Below the pieces are notes generated by a model. The model saw only the letters and a list, made by a program, of their open reading frames with translations, was not told the DNA's origin and ran no database searches. A stretch of DNA of 64,000 nucleotides from Acidobacteriota bacterium (GTDB lineage: Bacteria > Acidobacteriota > Thermoanaerobaculia > Multivoradales > Multivoraceae). Shown piece by piece: positions 52,504 through 61,595 of the stretch. The DNA is taken from contig JAPOWR010000004.1 in NCBI GenBank assembly GCA_026707545.1, forward strand, positions 124,001-188,000, in the 5' to 3' direction. A program made the translations under genes and the position numbers. Numbering within the stretch: position 1 is the stretch's first letter; each line of letters begins with the position of its first letter.

Positions 52504-52517
52504 CTCCCTCTCCGCCA
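52504..52517 (+). other. attR core (14-bp repeat of tRNA-Ser 3' end)
   Basis: Exact copy of 3648-3661 (ctccctctccgcca). The sequence to its left does not continue the tRNA beyond one or two bases, so this is the distal copy, not a second tRNA gene. The rest of 52300-52659 is integrase promoter space on the left and chromosomal flank on the right, with no further gene. Confidence 0.75.
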
Positions 52518-52573
52518 GCGCCGTCGTGTGAGTTGTCGCGTCTTCAGCGAGTTCCGCGAGACAGGGCCGCGAC

Positions 52574-52593
52574 GATCCCACGATGTGTCCCAC
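52574..52593. repeat. Paired gatcccac-type motifs right of attR
   Basis: gatcccac at 52574-52581 and tgtcccac at 52586-52593, 12 bp apart, begin 57 bp beyond the right core. They mirror the pair that begins 56 bp beyond the left core at 3717. Because this side should be chromosome, the match suggests the remains of another copy of the element's left end, or a host-encoded arm site. Confidence 0.35.
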
Positions 52594-52659
52594 GATTGGG
52601 CCCGCCTAGATGCCGTTTCCCGGCGGCGGGGGCTGCTGCCGTGTGCGATGCCGGGGCGA

Positions 52660-53388
52660 TCAGAAGAGGAATGGCTCCAGCAGGAGGTGGATCCCGTTTG
52701 CCGCGCTGTGGCAGACGATCGCGTAAGGGAGGCCCCATCGCCAGAACATCCAGCCGAGCAGGAGGCCCGCGATGCTGCTCTTCACGGCCATGCCCGTCAT
52801 GTACATCGGCCCCGCTACGCCGCCGTAGAAGATGTGCGCGATGCCGAACGTCAACGCCGACACACCCAAGGCCACATGGAAGATCGTGCGGGAATTGTCT
52901 GTGAAGCGAGCGGTGAGCCAAGCCAGACCACTCAGCAGGCCGAGCCGGAAGACAATCTCCTCCATGATCGGCCCCTTGACGACAACTGACAGAGGAGAGA
53001 ACTCAGACCAACGCGCGACCATCTGCTCGTAGATGGCCGAATCCGCTGTTGCCATGCCGTAGTTGGCACCCAGATTCGCAACGCCGAAAGCGACGCCCAG
53101 ACCGAGCGACAGAGCCGCGAGCCGGAGATGCTCGGCCGAGGTACGTTGAGGCATTGGCCGGCACTGAGCTAACGCCGCCAGACCCAGCATTGCCGCGATG
53201 AGCGCCGAAAGCCCGCCAAGTAGGGCCCCGCTACCGTCGGTTCGGTCGGGGAAGTACAAGAGCAGCAACACGGCGAACGCGATCGCGACAGCGGCGAGGA
53301 GCCTCGACCACCAGGGCCGGGCCGCGGCCGCCTCGCCCGTCGGTCCCGAGGACAGGACGCCCTGCGTGCTTCCGATCTCTTCGCTCAT
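52660..53388 (-). CDS. CPBP-family intramembrane metalloprotease
   Basis: The 242-residue polytopic membrane protein carries the three CPBP/Abi motifs: MEEIVFRLGLL (EExxxR), FGIAHIFYGG (FxxxH) and IVCHSAAN (HxxxN/B-like). About seven hydrophobic segments follow a short polar N-terminus. Family members cleave prenylated or other membrane substrates; some are linked to bacteriocin self-immunity. First gene to the right of the element; it probably stood next to tRNA-Ser before integration. Confidence 0.85.
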   Translation of the reverse strand: MSEEIGSTQGVLSSGPTGEAAAARPWWSRLLAAVAIAFAVLLLLYFPDRTDGSGALLGGLSALIAAMLGLAALAQCRPMPQRTSAEHLRLAALSLGLGVAFGVANLGANYGMATADSAIYEQMVARWSEFSPLSVVVKGPIMEEIVFRLGLLSGLAWLTARFTDNSRTIFHVALGVSALTFGIAHIFYGGVAGPMYMTGMAVKSSIAGLLLGWMFWRWGLPYAIVCHSAANGIHLLLEPFLF

Positions 53389-53525
53389 GGCTTCCCTTCG
53401 ACTCCGGAGTTGCCCGGCCCCGTGACATCTACACGGATGCGAGGCGCCCCTGGTTACGGTTCAACGCCGCAAACGGGGAGGTCAGTTCCGGAACGGTCCG
53501 CGCCCGAAGTGCTCAGTGAGGACCT

Positions 53526-53936
53526 TTATGGGCTCCAGTCGGGCATGTGGCCGGTGGCATCGGACGTGCGCGTCAGCGCCTTGTCCAGCGTCGCTAGAGG
53601 CGCGTTCAGCCGTTGGGCCAACTCCAGGTACATCGCGTCGTACATCGACAGACCGTGCGTCCTGGCCAGAGCGAGCGCCGCCCCAAGGCGCGGGTCGGTA
53701 TCTGTGCGAACCGGCAGGTCTCCCAGGCTGCGGAGGCGTTCGTCGACCTCGTCGGAGCGTATCCGTCCACTTCGTTCCGCGGCGAGCAGGGCGCTTCGCA
53801 CTTCGACGTGCCATAACTGCGGAACCAGTGCCTCTTCGGTCTCAAGCTGCGCCAACGCCGCGTTCGAAAGCGCCTCGTCTTCGTCGTCCAGGAGCCATGC
53901 CGCCGCCACCGACGCGTCGAGTACGAAGGGTGCCAC
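53526..53936 (-). CDS. vapC: PIN-domain toxin VapC
   Basis: The 136-residue protein starts at GTG 53936, directly after the antitoxin stop (TAGGTG). The PIN acidic residues appear as VLDASVAAAWL (first Asp), HVEVRSALL (Glu), and LSMYDAMYLELA with a later Asp in APLATLDKAL. VapC toxins are ribonucleases cutting tRNA or rRNA, inhibited by the co-transcribed antitoxin. Confidence 0.9.
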   Translation of the reverse strand: MAPFVLDASVAAAWLLDDEDEALSNAALAQLETEEALVPQLWHVEVRSALLAAERSGRIRSDEVDERLRSLGDLPVRTDTDPRLGAALALARTHGLSMYDAMYLELAQRLNAPLATLDKALTRTSDATGHMPDWSP

Positions 53937-54185
53937 CTAGCGGCGGCCTTCGTGAATGGCGGCGACGATCTCCTCGGATGTCATCCGGACGCGTCGCCAC
54001 TGCCGACGGCGCTTCCGGAAGCTCTCCACGGCCAACTTCCGAGCCTCATCATCCTGAGTCCGCGCCGGAACCAGATGCGCGATGGTCTGGCCGTGACGCG
54101 TGATCGCCACCGTCTGGCCGTACTCCACGGCCCGCAGTAGTTCTGCCAGGTGGGCCTTGGCCTCGGTTGTGGAAACGTCCCGCAT
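53937..54185 (-). CDS. Phd/YefM-type antitoxin
   Basis: An 82-residue protein from ATG 54185 (MRDVSTTEAKAHLAELLRAV), with EYGQTVAITRHGQTIAHLVP, the Phd/YefM fold that binds operator DNA, and a basic helical C-terminus for toxin binding. ATG 54197 would add four residues. A 17-bp palindrome (54190-54206) lies at the start, where such antitoxins autoregulate. It is directly followed by vapC. Confidence 0.88.
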   Translation of the reverse strand: MRDVSTTEAKAHLAELLRAVEYGQTVAITRHGQTIAHLVPARTQDDEARKLAVESFRKRRRQWRRVRMTSEEIVAAIHEGRR

Positions 54186-54189
54186 CGCA

Positions 54190-54206
54190 CCGGTCATTCT
54201 GACCGG
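54190..54206. promoter_or_regulatory. Palindromic operator of the vapC pair
   Basis: Perfect inverted repeat ccggtca-ttc-tgaccgg, immediately upstream of the antitoxin ATG 54185 (overlapping the alternative ATG 54197). The position fits autorepression by the antitoxin-toxin complex. Confidence 0.55.
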
Positions 54207-54369
54207 ACAGTCTACCACGACCGGTTCCGGTTTGCAGCAGCACTCACCTCTTGAGAAGCGGTGGTTCGCAGAGCCGGGTGGAACCCGCCGCTAACCGATG
54301 CGGATGCGTTTCCGTACACCTAGAAGGCTGCGATCACCTCGGCCGGCGGTCGCGTGATCACGGGTCGTC

Positions 54370-54939
54370 CTAATCCTCCCGCTGCAACACCGGGTAGAAC
54401 TGCGTGAACACGTTGTCCGTCGCAGCATGCTCCGCGTGGCAGTCGTAGCAGCGTTCCTTCGGGAACGCTGACGCCGACTCCCTCAGCCCTCCGGACCGGT
54501 CGCGGAAGCTGAGGTAGGCCCAGCCTTCGGGGTACCGCTCGCTGTCCTTGACCGCGACCTCCATCCCCAGGAAGTCCTTCTCGAAGAAGCCGGCCTGGTT
54601 GATGGACTCGCGGGAGCCGGGGCGAAAGACGTCCATGGGGAGCATGGTTCCTTCGGGGAACTCGCCGGTCGCCATGAAGTAGCGGTATGCCTCGGGCTGG
54701 ATGTAGACGTTGGTGAAGGCGCCCGGGCCTTCGCGCTCGGCGGCGTCTTCGTCGTAGCTCAGGCCGAGCGAGGCTCCGACGAAGACCCAGGTGCGGTAGC
54801 CGTCGGGGCGGATGAGGTCGCCGTCGGAGGTGTAGGTGGGGAGGGCCATGCCGTCGAGCGACGGCTTGGCGTCCTGCGCGGCCAGGACTAGCGCGGCGAC
54901 CAGGCCGATGAGGGTAGTTGCCAGGGCGATGTTGCGCAC
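54370..54939 (-). CDS. Cytochrome P460-family haem protein, exported
   Basis: The 189-residue protein starts at GTG 54939 with a signal peptide (IALATTLIGLVAALVLAAQD). The mature part has YRTWVFVGASLGLSYDED, GMEVAVKDSERYPEGWAYLS and a C-terminal haem c site CYDCHAEH. These fit the cytochrome P460 family of periplasmic haem proteins. It starts 17 bp after the molybdenum hydroxylase large-subunit stop, so it may accept electrons from that enzyme, or be an independent haem enzyme in the same operon. Confidence 0.82.
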   Translation of the reverse strand: MRNIALATTLIGLVAALVLAAQDAKPSLDGMALPTYTSDGDLIRPDGYRTWVFVGASLGLSYDEDAAEREGPGAFTNVYIQPEAYRYFMATGEFPEGTMLPMDVFRPGSRESINQAGFFEKDFLGMEVAVKDSERYPEGWAYLSFRDRSGGLRESASAFPKERCYDCHAEHAATDNVFTQFYPVLQRED

Positions 54940-54956
54940 AGCGGAGTCCTGGGAGT

Positions 54957-57185
54957 TCAGGCCCAGCTCAGGTCGTGCTTCGAGATCGGCAGCGAGCGGA
55001 TCCGCTTGCCGGTCACGGCGAAGATCGCGTTGCACAGGGCCGGCGGGACCGGCGGCAACGCGGGCTCACCCAGGCCGGTGGGCTGGTTGTCGCTCATGAC
55101 CCAGTGGACTTTCACCGGCGGCGCCTGGTCGATGCGGAGCAGCTTGAAGTTGTGGAAGTTGCTCTCGTTCGTGCGGCCGCCGTCGAAGGTGATCTCCTGG
55201 TCGAGCGCCTGGCCGAGGCCGTCGAGGGCAGCGCCCTGGACCTGGTTGACGGCGTTGCTCGGGTTGACGAGCTGCCTGCCGACGTCGCCGGCGACCCAGA
55301 TCCTGTCGACGCCTAGTTCGCCCTCCTTGCTGACCGTGGCCTGGACGACTTCGGCGAAGTAGCCGCGGTGGCTGAAGTGGAAGGCGACGCCCTGGGCGGT
55401 GCCCTCGGGCAGGTCCGCCTTGCCCCATTCCGATTTGTCGCGCACGAGTTCGAGCACGGCCTTCATGCGCTTCGGGTCGAACGCCGGCCTCATGCCTTCC
55501 TGCGCCGCGTCGAGCAGGTCGAGCCGGAACTGGAGCGGGTCCTTGCCGGCCGCCGCCGCGAGCTCGTCGATGAACGACTGGACGACGAACGAGATCGCGT
55601 TGCTCGTCGGAGCGCGCAGCGCCCCGGTCGGGATGCCGAGGGGCATCTTCGACGCCTGGAGCGCGAAGTTCGGTACGAAGCCCTGCGGGAACTCGTTCGG
55701 CATCATCTCGGCGCTCGGGGCGAACCGCCGACCCTCGCCGAAGCTGACGAAGTGGTCGCGCCACGCCGTCAGGTTGCCGGCCTCGTCGAGACCGCCCTGC
55801 AAGTAGTGGTAGCCGCCGGGGCGGAAGTAGTCGAAACGCGTGTCGTCCTCGCGGTTCCACACCAGCTTGACCGGAACTCCCGCCTTCCGCGCGATCAGCG
55901 CCGCCTCGAGCATGTAGTCCCAGTACAGGCGCCTCCCGAAGCCCCCTCCCATCCGGGTCAGGTGGATCGTGATCTGGTCCTCGGGAATGCCCAGCGCCTT
56001 GGCCAGGTCGCCGCGCGCGAACTGTGGAGTCTGGATCGGCGCCCACATCTCGAGCCCGCCATCGTGGAAATGCGCGGTCGTGTTCTGCGGCTCGAGCGGC
56101 GCGTGGGCGAGGAAGGGGTACTGGTAGGCGGCCTCGAGCGTCTTCGCCGCGGAGGCCAGGGCCCCGGCCGCGTCGCCGTCGTTCCTGAGATCCTGTTCCG
56201 GCGCCTGCTTCGACAGCTCCTCGGCCTGCCGGTCGAAGGCTGCGGTGCTCTGGGACGCGGTCGATCCCTCGTCCCAGTCGACCTCCAGCTTGCTGCGGGC
56301 CTCGTTGATCAGCCACCAGGAGTCGCCGACGATGGCGACGCCGTTGGGCAGCCCGACCTGGAACATCGAGGGCGAGGGCGCGGCGCTTCCGGCCTGAGCG
56401 GTCGAGTCGACGACGAACGCGTCGGTGACGCCGGGCGACGCCTTGACCGCGTCGAGGTTGGCGCTCTTCACCTTGCCGCCGTGGACCCGGCACTTCTCGA
56501 ACACGGCGTACTTCATGCCGGGCACGGTGACGTCGATGCCGAAGAGCGGCTTGCCGGTGACGATCTGCGGGTTGTCGACGCCTGGGATCTCCTGGCCGAT
56601 GATCTTGAAGTCCTTCGCGTCCTTGAGCGGGACGGTCCGGGGATTCGGCGGCTCGACCCCGGCCGCGGCGCTCGCCAGTTCGCCGTAGGACAGGGACTTG
56701 TTCTTGAAGTGGACGGCGCCGGCCTCGGTGGTGCACTTCTCGGCCTTCGTCTTCCACTCCTTCGCTGCGGCTTCGACGAGCATGGCGCGGGCGGCGGCGC
56801 CCACGCGGCGCATCGACTCGTAGTGCATCGGGGTGGCCATGCTGCCGCCGGCCATCTGGCCGCGGTACTTGGTCGCGTCGAAGTCCGCCTGCTCGACGCG
56901 CACCTGGCTCCAGGGGATGTCGAGCTCTTCGGCGATCAGCATCGGCAGCATCGTCTTGACGCCCTGACCGATCTCGGGGTTCTGGGCCATGATCGTCGCG
57001 ATGCCGTCCGGTGTCAGGCGGATGAACGCGTTGAGCGCCGTCTCGGCCTCGGCGGTGGCGGCAAAGGCGCCGCGCGCGCCGTCCAGCGGGAAGCGGGCTC
57101 CGAGGAGCATGCCGCCGCCGGCCAGGGCGGTGACGTGAAGGAATCCACGCCGGGAGAGGTTGCCTGTCTTGTCCACGGCGTTCAT
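54957..57185 (-). CDS. Molybdenum hydroxylase large subunit, IorB-type
   Basis: The 742-residue protein has a Tat signal ([18 protein letters not shown]) and aldehyde oxidase/xanthine dehydrogenase-type molybdopterin-binding features: [53 protein letters not shown], and a C-terminal [18 protein letters not shown] with the active-site Glu region. Layout matches isoquinoline 1-oxidoreductase beta-type subunits, which hydroxylate N-heterocycles or oxidise aldehydes in the periplasm. It overlaps the iron-sulfur subunit by four bases. The substrate cannot be read from sequence. Confidence 0.9.
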   Translation of the reverse strand: MNAVDKTGNLSRRGFLHVTALAGGGMLLGARFPLDGARGAFAATAEAETALNAFIRLTPDGIATIMAQNPEIGQGVKTMLPMLIAEELDIPWSQVRVEQADFDATKYRGQMAGGSMATPMHYESMRRVGAAARAMLVEAAAKEWKTKAEKCTTEAGAVHFKNKSLSYGELASAAAGVEPPNPRTVPLKDAKDFKIIGQEIPGVDNPQIVTGKPLFGIDVTVPGMKYAVFEKCRVHGGKVKSANLDAVKASPGVTDAFVVDSTAQAGSAAPSPSMFQVGLPNGVAIVGDSWWLINEARSKLEVDWDEGSTASQSTAAFDRQAEELSKQAPEQDLRNDGDAAGALASAAKTLEAAYQYPFLAHAPLEPQNTTAHFHDGGLEMWAPIQTPQFARGDLAKALGIPEDQITIHLTRMGGGFGRRLYWDYMLEAALIARKAGVPVKLVWNREDDTRFDYFRPGGYHYLQGGLDEAGNLTAWRDHFVSFGEGRRFAPSAEMMPNEFPQGFVPNFALQASKMPLGIPTGALRAPTSNAISFVVQSFIDELAAAAGKDPLQFRLDLLDAAQEGMRPAFDPKRMKAVLELVRDKSEWGKADLPEGTAQGVAFHFSHRGYFAEVVQATVSKEGELGVDRIWVAGDVGRQLVNPSNAVNQVQGAALDGLGQALDQEITFDGGRTNESNFHNFKLLRIDQAPPVKVHWVMSDNQPTGLGEPALPPVPPALCNAIFAVTGKRIRSLPISKHDLSWA

Positions 57186-57694
57186 GCCTCACTCCCTCCC
57201 GCTCCCGTGGCGGTCTCGTGGCTGGTGGCCGATGGAGCCTGTGCGATGTCCGCGGCCCGATGGATAGCCGTCCGGATGCGGCTGTAGGTCGCGCAGCGGC
57301 AGATGTTGCCGCTCATCGCTTCGTCGATGTCGCCGTCGGTAGGCGCCGGGTTGTTCGCGAGGAGCGCCGAAGCCGACATGATCTGGCCAGCCTGGCAGTA
57401 GCCGCACTGGGGTACGTCGATCTCCTGCCAGGCGAGCTGCACGGGATGGGCGCCGTCCTCGGACAGGCCCTCGATCGTCGTGATCTCCTTGCCCTCGGCG
57501 CGCGAGACCGGCATGCGGCAACTGCGCTCCGGCTCGCCGTTGACGTGCACGGTGCAGGCCCCGCAGAAGGACCGGCCGCAGCCGAACTTGGTGCCCTTGA
57601 GGTCGAGCTCGTCGCGGAGAACCCAGAGCAGGGGCATCTCCGGCGGCGCGTCGACCGTCGTCGACTTGCCGTTCAGGGTGAAGGCGATCGCCAT
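57182..57694 (-). CDS. Molybdenum hydroxylase [2Fe-2S] subunit, IorA-type
   Basis: The 170-residue protein has two [2Fe-2S] sets: [21 protein letters not shown] (Cys39, 44, 47, 59 in all) near the N-terminus, written here as its start CGRSFCGAC, and a C-terminal CGYCQAG and CRC pair. It passes electrons from the molybdenum site to an acceptor, perhaps the P460-type protein. No signal peptide: it is likely exported with the large subunit via its Tat signal. First gene of the operon. Confidence 0.92.
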   Translation of the reverse strand: MAIAFTLNGKSTTVDAPPEMPLLWVLRDELDLKGTKFGCGRSFCGACTVHVNGEPERSCRMPVSRAEGKEITTIEGLSEDGAHPVQLAWQEIDVPQCGYCQAGQIMSASALLANNPAPTDGDIDEAMSGNICRCATYSRIRTAIHRAADIAQAPSATSHETATGAGGSEA

Positions 57695-57796
57695 GTTCGT
57701 TCTCCTCGAGGGCCGTTGCGGGGCGGCGACTTACTGGCTGGTCATACAGTGAATGAAACGCGGGGTGAGGTCAAGGGGTCGCCCGCCATGTAGCGC

Positions 57797-59341
57797 TCAG
57801 TTCTGAAATGCCTCCAGCTTTCGCCTGAGGGACCGGCAGAGGCTCGAACCGTCGTCGCCCGTCTCGAAGACGTAGCGGTCGGGGCGAATCAGCACGCTGG
57901 ACGCGTTGTTTCGGCCAAGCCAGCGGGTGAGTTCGCCGTTCGCGTCGGACAGGTCGCGCCCGAGCTGGAGGACGATGCCGCCGAGGATGTCCCTGAACCA
58001 GTCCATGTCGGCGCCGGCGGTCGGGGAGCTCGTAATGAGGGAGAACTCCGGACCCAGCAGGTCGTCGAGCCAGGTTTCGCCGCCGGTGGTCGTCACGCGG
58101 GGCCTGATCATGCGTCCTCCGGAGGCCTCCGAGCCCCCGATCAGCCCCCGTTGGTAGGGCTGCCGGTTCGTCATGCGCCGCATCAGGGAGAAGCCTGTCT
58201 TTCTCTTCCTGCGCCCGCGGAAGAAGGAGTAGTTGCGGTTCGCGATGGCGATCGGGCTCGAAGCGCTGATCATTCTGCCCCGCTTCGATGCGCCCTCGAT
58301 CAGGCGCGCGCAGTGATCCCAGCACTCCTGCTGGTAGGTGTCCAGAAGCGCCGGTCCGGCGAGCCCCCGAAACAGGAGTTCGAACTTGAAGGCCAGGTTC
58401 ACGGCGTCGCGGATGCCCATGTTGAGGCCCTGGCCGGAGAAGGGCGGCGACTGATGGGCGGCATCACCCGCGAGCAGCAGTCGACCGGCGCGCCACGCCT
58501 TCGGCATCGAGCCATGGAAGAGGAAGGGCTGAACACGAAGGATCTCGCACGAAGACGGGTCGAAGTACTCGGCGATTGCCTCGAGCGCGTCCTCGGCGGT
58601 GAAGTTCCGGGCGAGCGCCTCGCCGGCTTCGAAGTCGAAACGGACATGCTTGTGGTGCCCCTTGAAGTACACGACGGAACGGTTGGGCCGGCACCTGATC
58701 TCGGAGCCGTCCGGAAGGGAATCGAAGAGCTTCTGGTCGTGGACGACGAGGTCGACGACGATCCATTGGCGCCGGTAGCCGAACTCGACCCGCTCCGCTC
58801 CGATCGCCGAACGGCAGAAACTGCCGCCGCCGTCAGCTCCGACGGCATAGCGTCCGCTGAACTCATGGCGCTCGCCGGTGTCGCCGTGCGTCGCGACCAC
58901 CTTCGCAGCTTCGCCCGAACCGTCGACCGCGCACACCTCGTACCCGAGGAACGCGTCGACTCCGGCGTCCTTCGCGAAGTCGTCGCGCAGCAGGCGCTCT
59001 AGCGCGGGCTGGTGGAACACCATGCCGCCCATCGGGAACCCGAACCGGCTCGGAGCCCGCAGGAAATCGAGCGTCATGAGCGGCCGGCGCTTCGCGTCGA
59101 CGAACTCGTTCCGCGCGTAGGGCGAGGCGTCCTCGGGGATTAGCCTCTGGAGGATCCCCATGGACGTGTAGATGCGGCAGCTCTCCGGGTCGAGGACCAT
59201 CGCCCGGGGCGTGGGATAGACGTCCGGCTCGCGGTCGAAGATCGCCACCGAGCGGCCGCGCGCCCGAAGCAGGTTGGCCAGCGTGGCGCCCGTCGGCCCG
59301 CAGCCGACGATCAGTACGTCGTACTTCCTGTGCTCGCTCAC
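57797..59341 (-). CDS. FAD-dependent aromatic-hydroxylase-type monooxygenase
   Basis: The 514-residue protein has the FAD-binding start DVLIVGCGPTGATLANLLRA, a GRYAVGADGGGSFCRSAI (DG) motif, and RLLLAGDAAHQSPPFSGQGL followed by NMGIRDAVNLAFK (GD motif). These define class A flavoprotein monooxygenases of the MhpA/PheA type, which hydroxylate phenolic or other aromatic substrates with NAD(P)H. It lies beside the YCII and molybdenum hydroxylase genes, suggesting an aromatic or heterocycle catabolic region. Substrate unknown. Confidence 0.87.
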   Translation of the reverse strand: MSEHRKYDVLIVGCGPTGATLANLLRARGRSVAIFDREPDVYPTPRAMVLDPESCRIYTSMGILQRLIPEDASPYARNEFVDAKRRPLMTLDFLRAPSRFGFPMGGMVFHQPALERLLRDDFAKDAGVDAFLGYEVCAVDGSGEAAKVVATHGDTGERHEFSGRYAVGADGGGSFCRSAIGAERVEFGYRRQWIVVDLVVHDQKLFDSLPDGSEIRCRPNRSVVYFKGHHKHVRFDFEAGEALARNFTAEDALEAIAEYFDPSSCEILRVQPFLFHGSMPKAWRAGRLLLAGDAAHQSPPFSGQGLNMGIRDAVNLAFKFELLFRGLAGPALLDTYQQECWDHCARLIEGASKRGRMISASSPIAIANRNYSFFRGRRKRKTGFSLMRRMTNRQPYQRGLIGGSEASGGRMIRPRVTTTGGETWLDDLLGPEFSLITSSPTAGADMDWFRDILGGIVLQLGRDLSDANGELTRWLGRNNASSVLIRPDRYVFETGDDGSSLCRSLRRKLEAFQN

Positions 59342-59385
59342 GACGCGGCGCCAGGAGCCCGGGTCGAACTACGCTGCGAAGCGAG

Positions 59386-59685
59386 TCAGCCGGGCCGGCC
59401 GGTCAGCCAGTTCCAGGGCCGGATCTGGGTCTCGGCGATGATTCCGGCCTTGGCGTAAGGACTGCCGGCGACGAAGGCCTGCGCGGCGTCGAGCGAGGGT
59501 GCTTCGAGCACCAGGAGCAGTCCGGTAGCGGTGTCACCGCTCTCGTCGAGCGTCTGTCCACCGTGATGAAGCGTTACGTCGGGATGACTGGCGGCGTCCC
59601 GCAGGTAGGCGGTGAAGGCGCTCTGCAGACCGGCCCGCTCCTCTTCCCTTCCTGCCTTGTGAGTCGCGACGACTACGAGGTACAT
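59386..59685 (-). CDS. YCII-family small protein
   Basis: The 99-residue protein (MYLVVVATHKAGREEERAGL) shows the ferredoxin-like YCII/YciI pattern: VTLHHGGQTLDESGDTATGL, LVLEAPSLDAAQAFVAGSPY and ETQIRPWNWLTG. Family members are dimeric, often found with catabolic enzymes, some acting as dehydrochlorinases or lactone isomerases. It precedes the monooxygenase gene on the same strand by 44 bp and is probably co-transcribed with it. Confidence 0.8.
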   Translation of the reverse strand: MYLVVVATHKAGREEERAGLQSAFTAYLRDAASHPDVTLHHGGQTLDESGDTATGLLLVLEAPSLDAAQAFVAGSPYAKAGIIAETQIRPWNWLTGRPG

Positions 59686-59854
59686 GGGGCAATCTCCTCT
59701 GGTTCGGCGGAAGTGAGCAAGCTGAACCGGGGCAAAACTAGCAGACAGGGGAGGCCCGACCTCGAGCGGGCTCCCGGCATGAGGCCCGGCGCCGTCGACG
59801 GAAACGGACAGCCGCTGCCGTTCGCGGTAGACTGCGCGGCTTGGCCGCTGCCGC

Positions 59855-59928
59855 TGGGAGGTCGTCTAACGGTAGGACATGCGGCTCTGGACCGTAGAAT
59901 CGGGGTTCGAATCCCTGCCTCCCAGCCA
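59855..59928 (+). tRNA. tRNA-Gln (anticodon CTG)
   Basis: The acceptor stem tgggagg / cctccca, D-arm with aacggtagg, anticodon loop ctCTGga, T-arm with gggttcgaatccc and encoded CCA at 59926-59928 form a complete tRNA. It lies in the divergent gap between the YCII and esterase genes. No element is integrated next to it here. Confidence 0.93.
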
Positions 59929-59966
59929 TCTCGTCGGCCCACACCGCCGACGGCGTCGACGGGATC

Positions 59967-61262
59967 TCAGCGTTGGTGCGACGCCGCCCAGGCCCGGACT
60001 TGCGGCAGATCGAAACGGCTGACTTCCGGAAACTCCGTGAGCACGGACTCCGGGTAGCCGTTGGGGGCTCCCTTGAGGTAGTGGTCGAAGAACGCACGGA
60101 CGAAGGCGTTGATCGTGTCGCTGAGCCTGGCGCCATCGACACGGCCGGCGTCACCGGGGAGGGCCTGGCGTAAAGCGGCCGGGAGGAACATGATGTCGCT
60201 GAGTTCCATGTGGGTCGCTTCCGTTTGCAGCTTGATGCGCACGATGTCCTCGCGCCTGCCCATCGTGGTGAGCGGCTCGAAGAAGAACTCGTTGCTGTAA
60301 CTCGCGGGATCCTCACTCGTCAGGACGAGTAGCGGCGTGCGCACGTCCTTCCCGAGGACGTCGGAAAGCCAGTGGGTGCCGTCGAAGTTGATCGCCACTC
60401 TGGCGCGCTGGTCCACCTGTGCCGCGCTCACCGCCGCGGCCGCTCCGTAGGACATGCCGAAGTAGCCCAGTTTGGCTAGCGAGGTTCGCATGAGAATCGT
60501 AGCCAGGACATCGTCTGCCGACGGATCGGATTCGAGGAAGTCGACGAGCGCGATCATGTCGTCGCGCCAGCGCGTGGCCCACGGACCGAGACCTCCGTCG
60601 TCCACCGATCGGATCACCGCGCCATGGCGCTTGCCGACATCGGGGCTGTAGCGGCCATCCGGGTCGGGAGCAGCTGCCGCCCCCATGACCGCGTCGCGCC
60701 AATCCTGATCGTAGGTGACCGTGGTGCCTTCCGGAAACAGGACCCCACTCGACCCGCCGGGGTGAGCCACACTGAAGACGACGTAACCGTTGCTCGCGAG
60801 ATCCTCCATCAGCACCGTGTTCTGGGAGACATAGGAGAGTCCCCCGTGTGAGAAGACGAGCGCGGGGAAAGGGCCGCCGGCGGCTACCGGTGCTTCCTCG
60901 TAGCTGTGGGTCTGGGCGCTGGCGAGAGTGTCGAAGAGCGTCGGGTCCTGGATGACGGGCGCCAGCGCCTCGAGCAGTGGCCGGGCAAGGACGTCGAACT
61001 CTCGCCCCTCCATGTAGTTGCGGGGCTGCCCGGTGACAGCGGCCGCCGGATACCAGACGCGAGCCATCAGCCGGCGACCCGCGCGATCGCTCGCGCGACG
61101 GGAAGGGTACTTGTGGTCTACGAACTCGAAGTCGAGAACGCCGACCGCGAAGCCGCCGGTCGGCGCTGGCAGCCGAACGCTGGGGCCTTGCGCCGCCAAG
61201 GCAGCCGCCTGGGCCAAGGCGAGGACGAGGGCGGTGAAGAGCCTCGCCCGCGGATAGAGCAT
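59967..61262 (-). CDS. Exported alpha/beta-hydrolase, PAF-acetylhydrolase-like
   Basis: The 431-residue protein has a signal peptide (LFTALVLALAQAAALAAQGP) and an alpha/beta-hydrolase core: FPALVFSHGGLSYVSQNTVL (oxyanion region), LGYFGMSYGAAAAV (GxSxG nucleophile), VAINFDGTHWLSD, and ATHMELSDIMFLP with the likely catalytic His. Layout resembles bacterial platelet-activating-factor acetylhydrolase-like or polyester-hydrolase proteins. Presumably a periplasmic or secreted esterase. Confidence 0.82.
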   Translation of the reverse strand: MLYPRARLFTALVLALAQAAALAAQGPSVRLPAPTGGFAVGVLDFEFVDHKYPSRRASDRAGRRLMARVWYPAAAVTGQPRNYMEGREFDVLARPLLEALAPVIQDPTLFDTLASAQTHSYEEAPVAAGGPFPALVFSHGGLSYVSQNTVLMEDLASNGYVVFSVAHPGGSSGVLFPEGTTVTYDQDWRDAVMGAAAAPDPDGRYSPDVGKRHGAVIRSVDDGGLGPWATRWRDDMIALVDFLESDPSADDVLATILMRTSLAKLGYFGMSYGAAAAVSAAQVDQRARVAINFDGTHWLSDVLGKDVRTPLLVLTSEDPASYSNEFFFEPLTTMGRREDIVRIKLQTEATHMELSDIMFLPAALRQALPGDAGRVDGARLSDTINAFVRAFFDHYLKGAPNGYPESVLTEFPEVSRFDLPQVRAWAASHQR

Positions 61263-61276
61263 CTGGCGGCGAATCG

Positions 61277-61564
61277 CTACACGCCCTCAACGATCACGAC
61301 ATCCGTGTTGGCCGACTGGCTGAGCTTCTCTCTCAGGTCGGCGAAGTCGGCCCCGTCCTGCCATTTCCTCGCCTGTTCGACGCTGTCGAACTCGACGATG
61401 ACGAGACGGTCGGGCTTCCAGTCGCCACGGATGGCCTCGGCGACGCCGCCGCGCACCAGGTACCTGCCGCCGTGGGCCTCGACGACCGCCGGTACCTCTT
61501 CCAGAGCCCGGTTGTAGGCGGCTTCGTCTTTCACTTCGACACTGATGATCGCGTATCCAGCCAT
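61277..61564 (-). CDS. DUF1330-family small protein
   Basis: The 95-residue protein has the typical DUF1330 pattern: GYAIISVEVKDEAAYNRALE, VVEAHGGRYLVRGG, and PDRLVIVEFDSVEQARKWQD. It is a small dimeric alpha/beta barrel of the Dabb-like superfamily, of unknown function. It lies between the esterase and PQQ-enzyme genes on the same strand, 14 bp before the esterase. Confidence 0.87.
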   Translation of the reverse strand: MAGYAIISVEVKDEAAYNRALEEVPAVVEAHGGRYLVRGGVAEAIRGDWKPDRLVIVEFDSVEQARKWQDGADFADLREKLSQSANTDVVIVEGV

Positions 61565-61595
61565 GGTGCGGAACCTCCTTGCAGTACGTTGAATG

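Larger units (their letters stand above)
3662..52517. mobile_element. Integrative and conjugative element in tRNA-Ser, about 48.9 kb
   Basis: The interval is bounded by the 14-bp att repeats and contains an integrase at its right end, a full Trb/VirB type IV secretion locus with coupling protein, an antirestriction-like gene, a RepA/primase module with iteron-like repeats, an AlpA-type regulator, an exported-protein cargo block and a defence island. No classical relaxase gene is recognised. The flanking genes (atp operon to the left; CPBP protease onward to the right) look like ordinary chromosome. The boundaries are inferred from the repeat, not from comparison with an empty site. Confidence 0.8.

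Noticed and set aside
55066..57287. Long frames of 708 codons (minus) and 639 codons (plus) across the molybdenum hydroxylase gene
   Set aside because: Both overlap a clearly real gene in other frames and consist of Arg/Pro/Gly-rich sequence with no domains.
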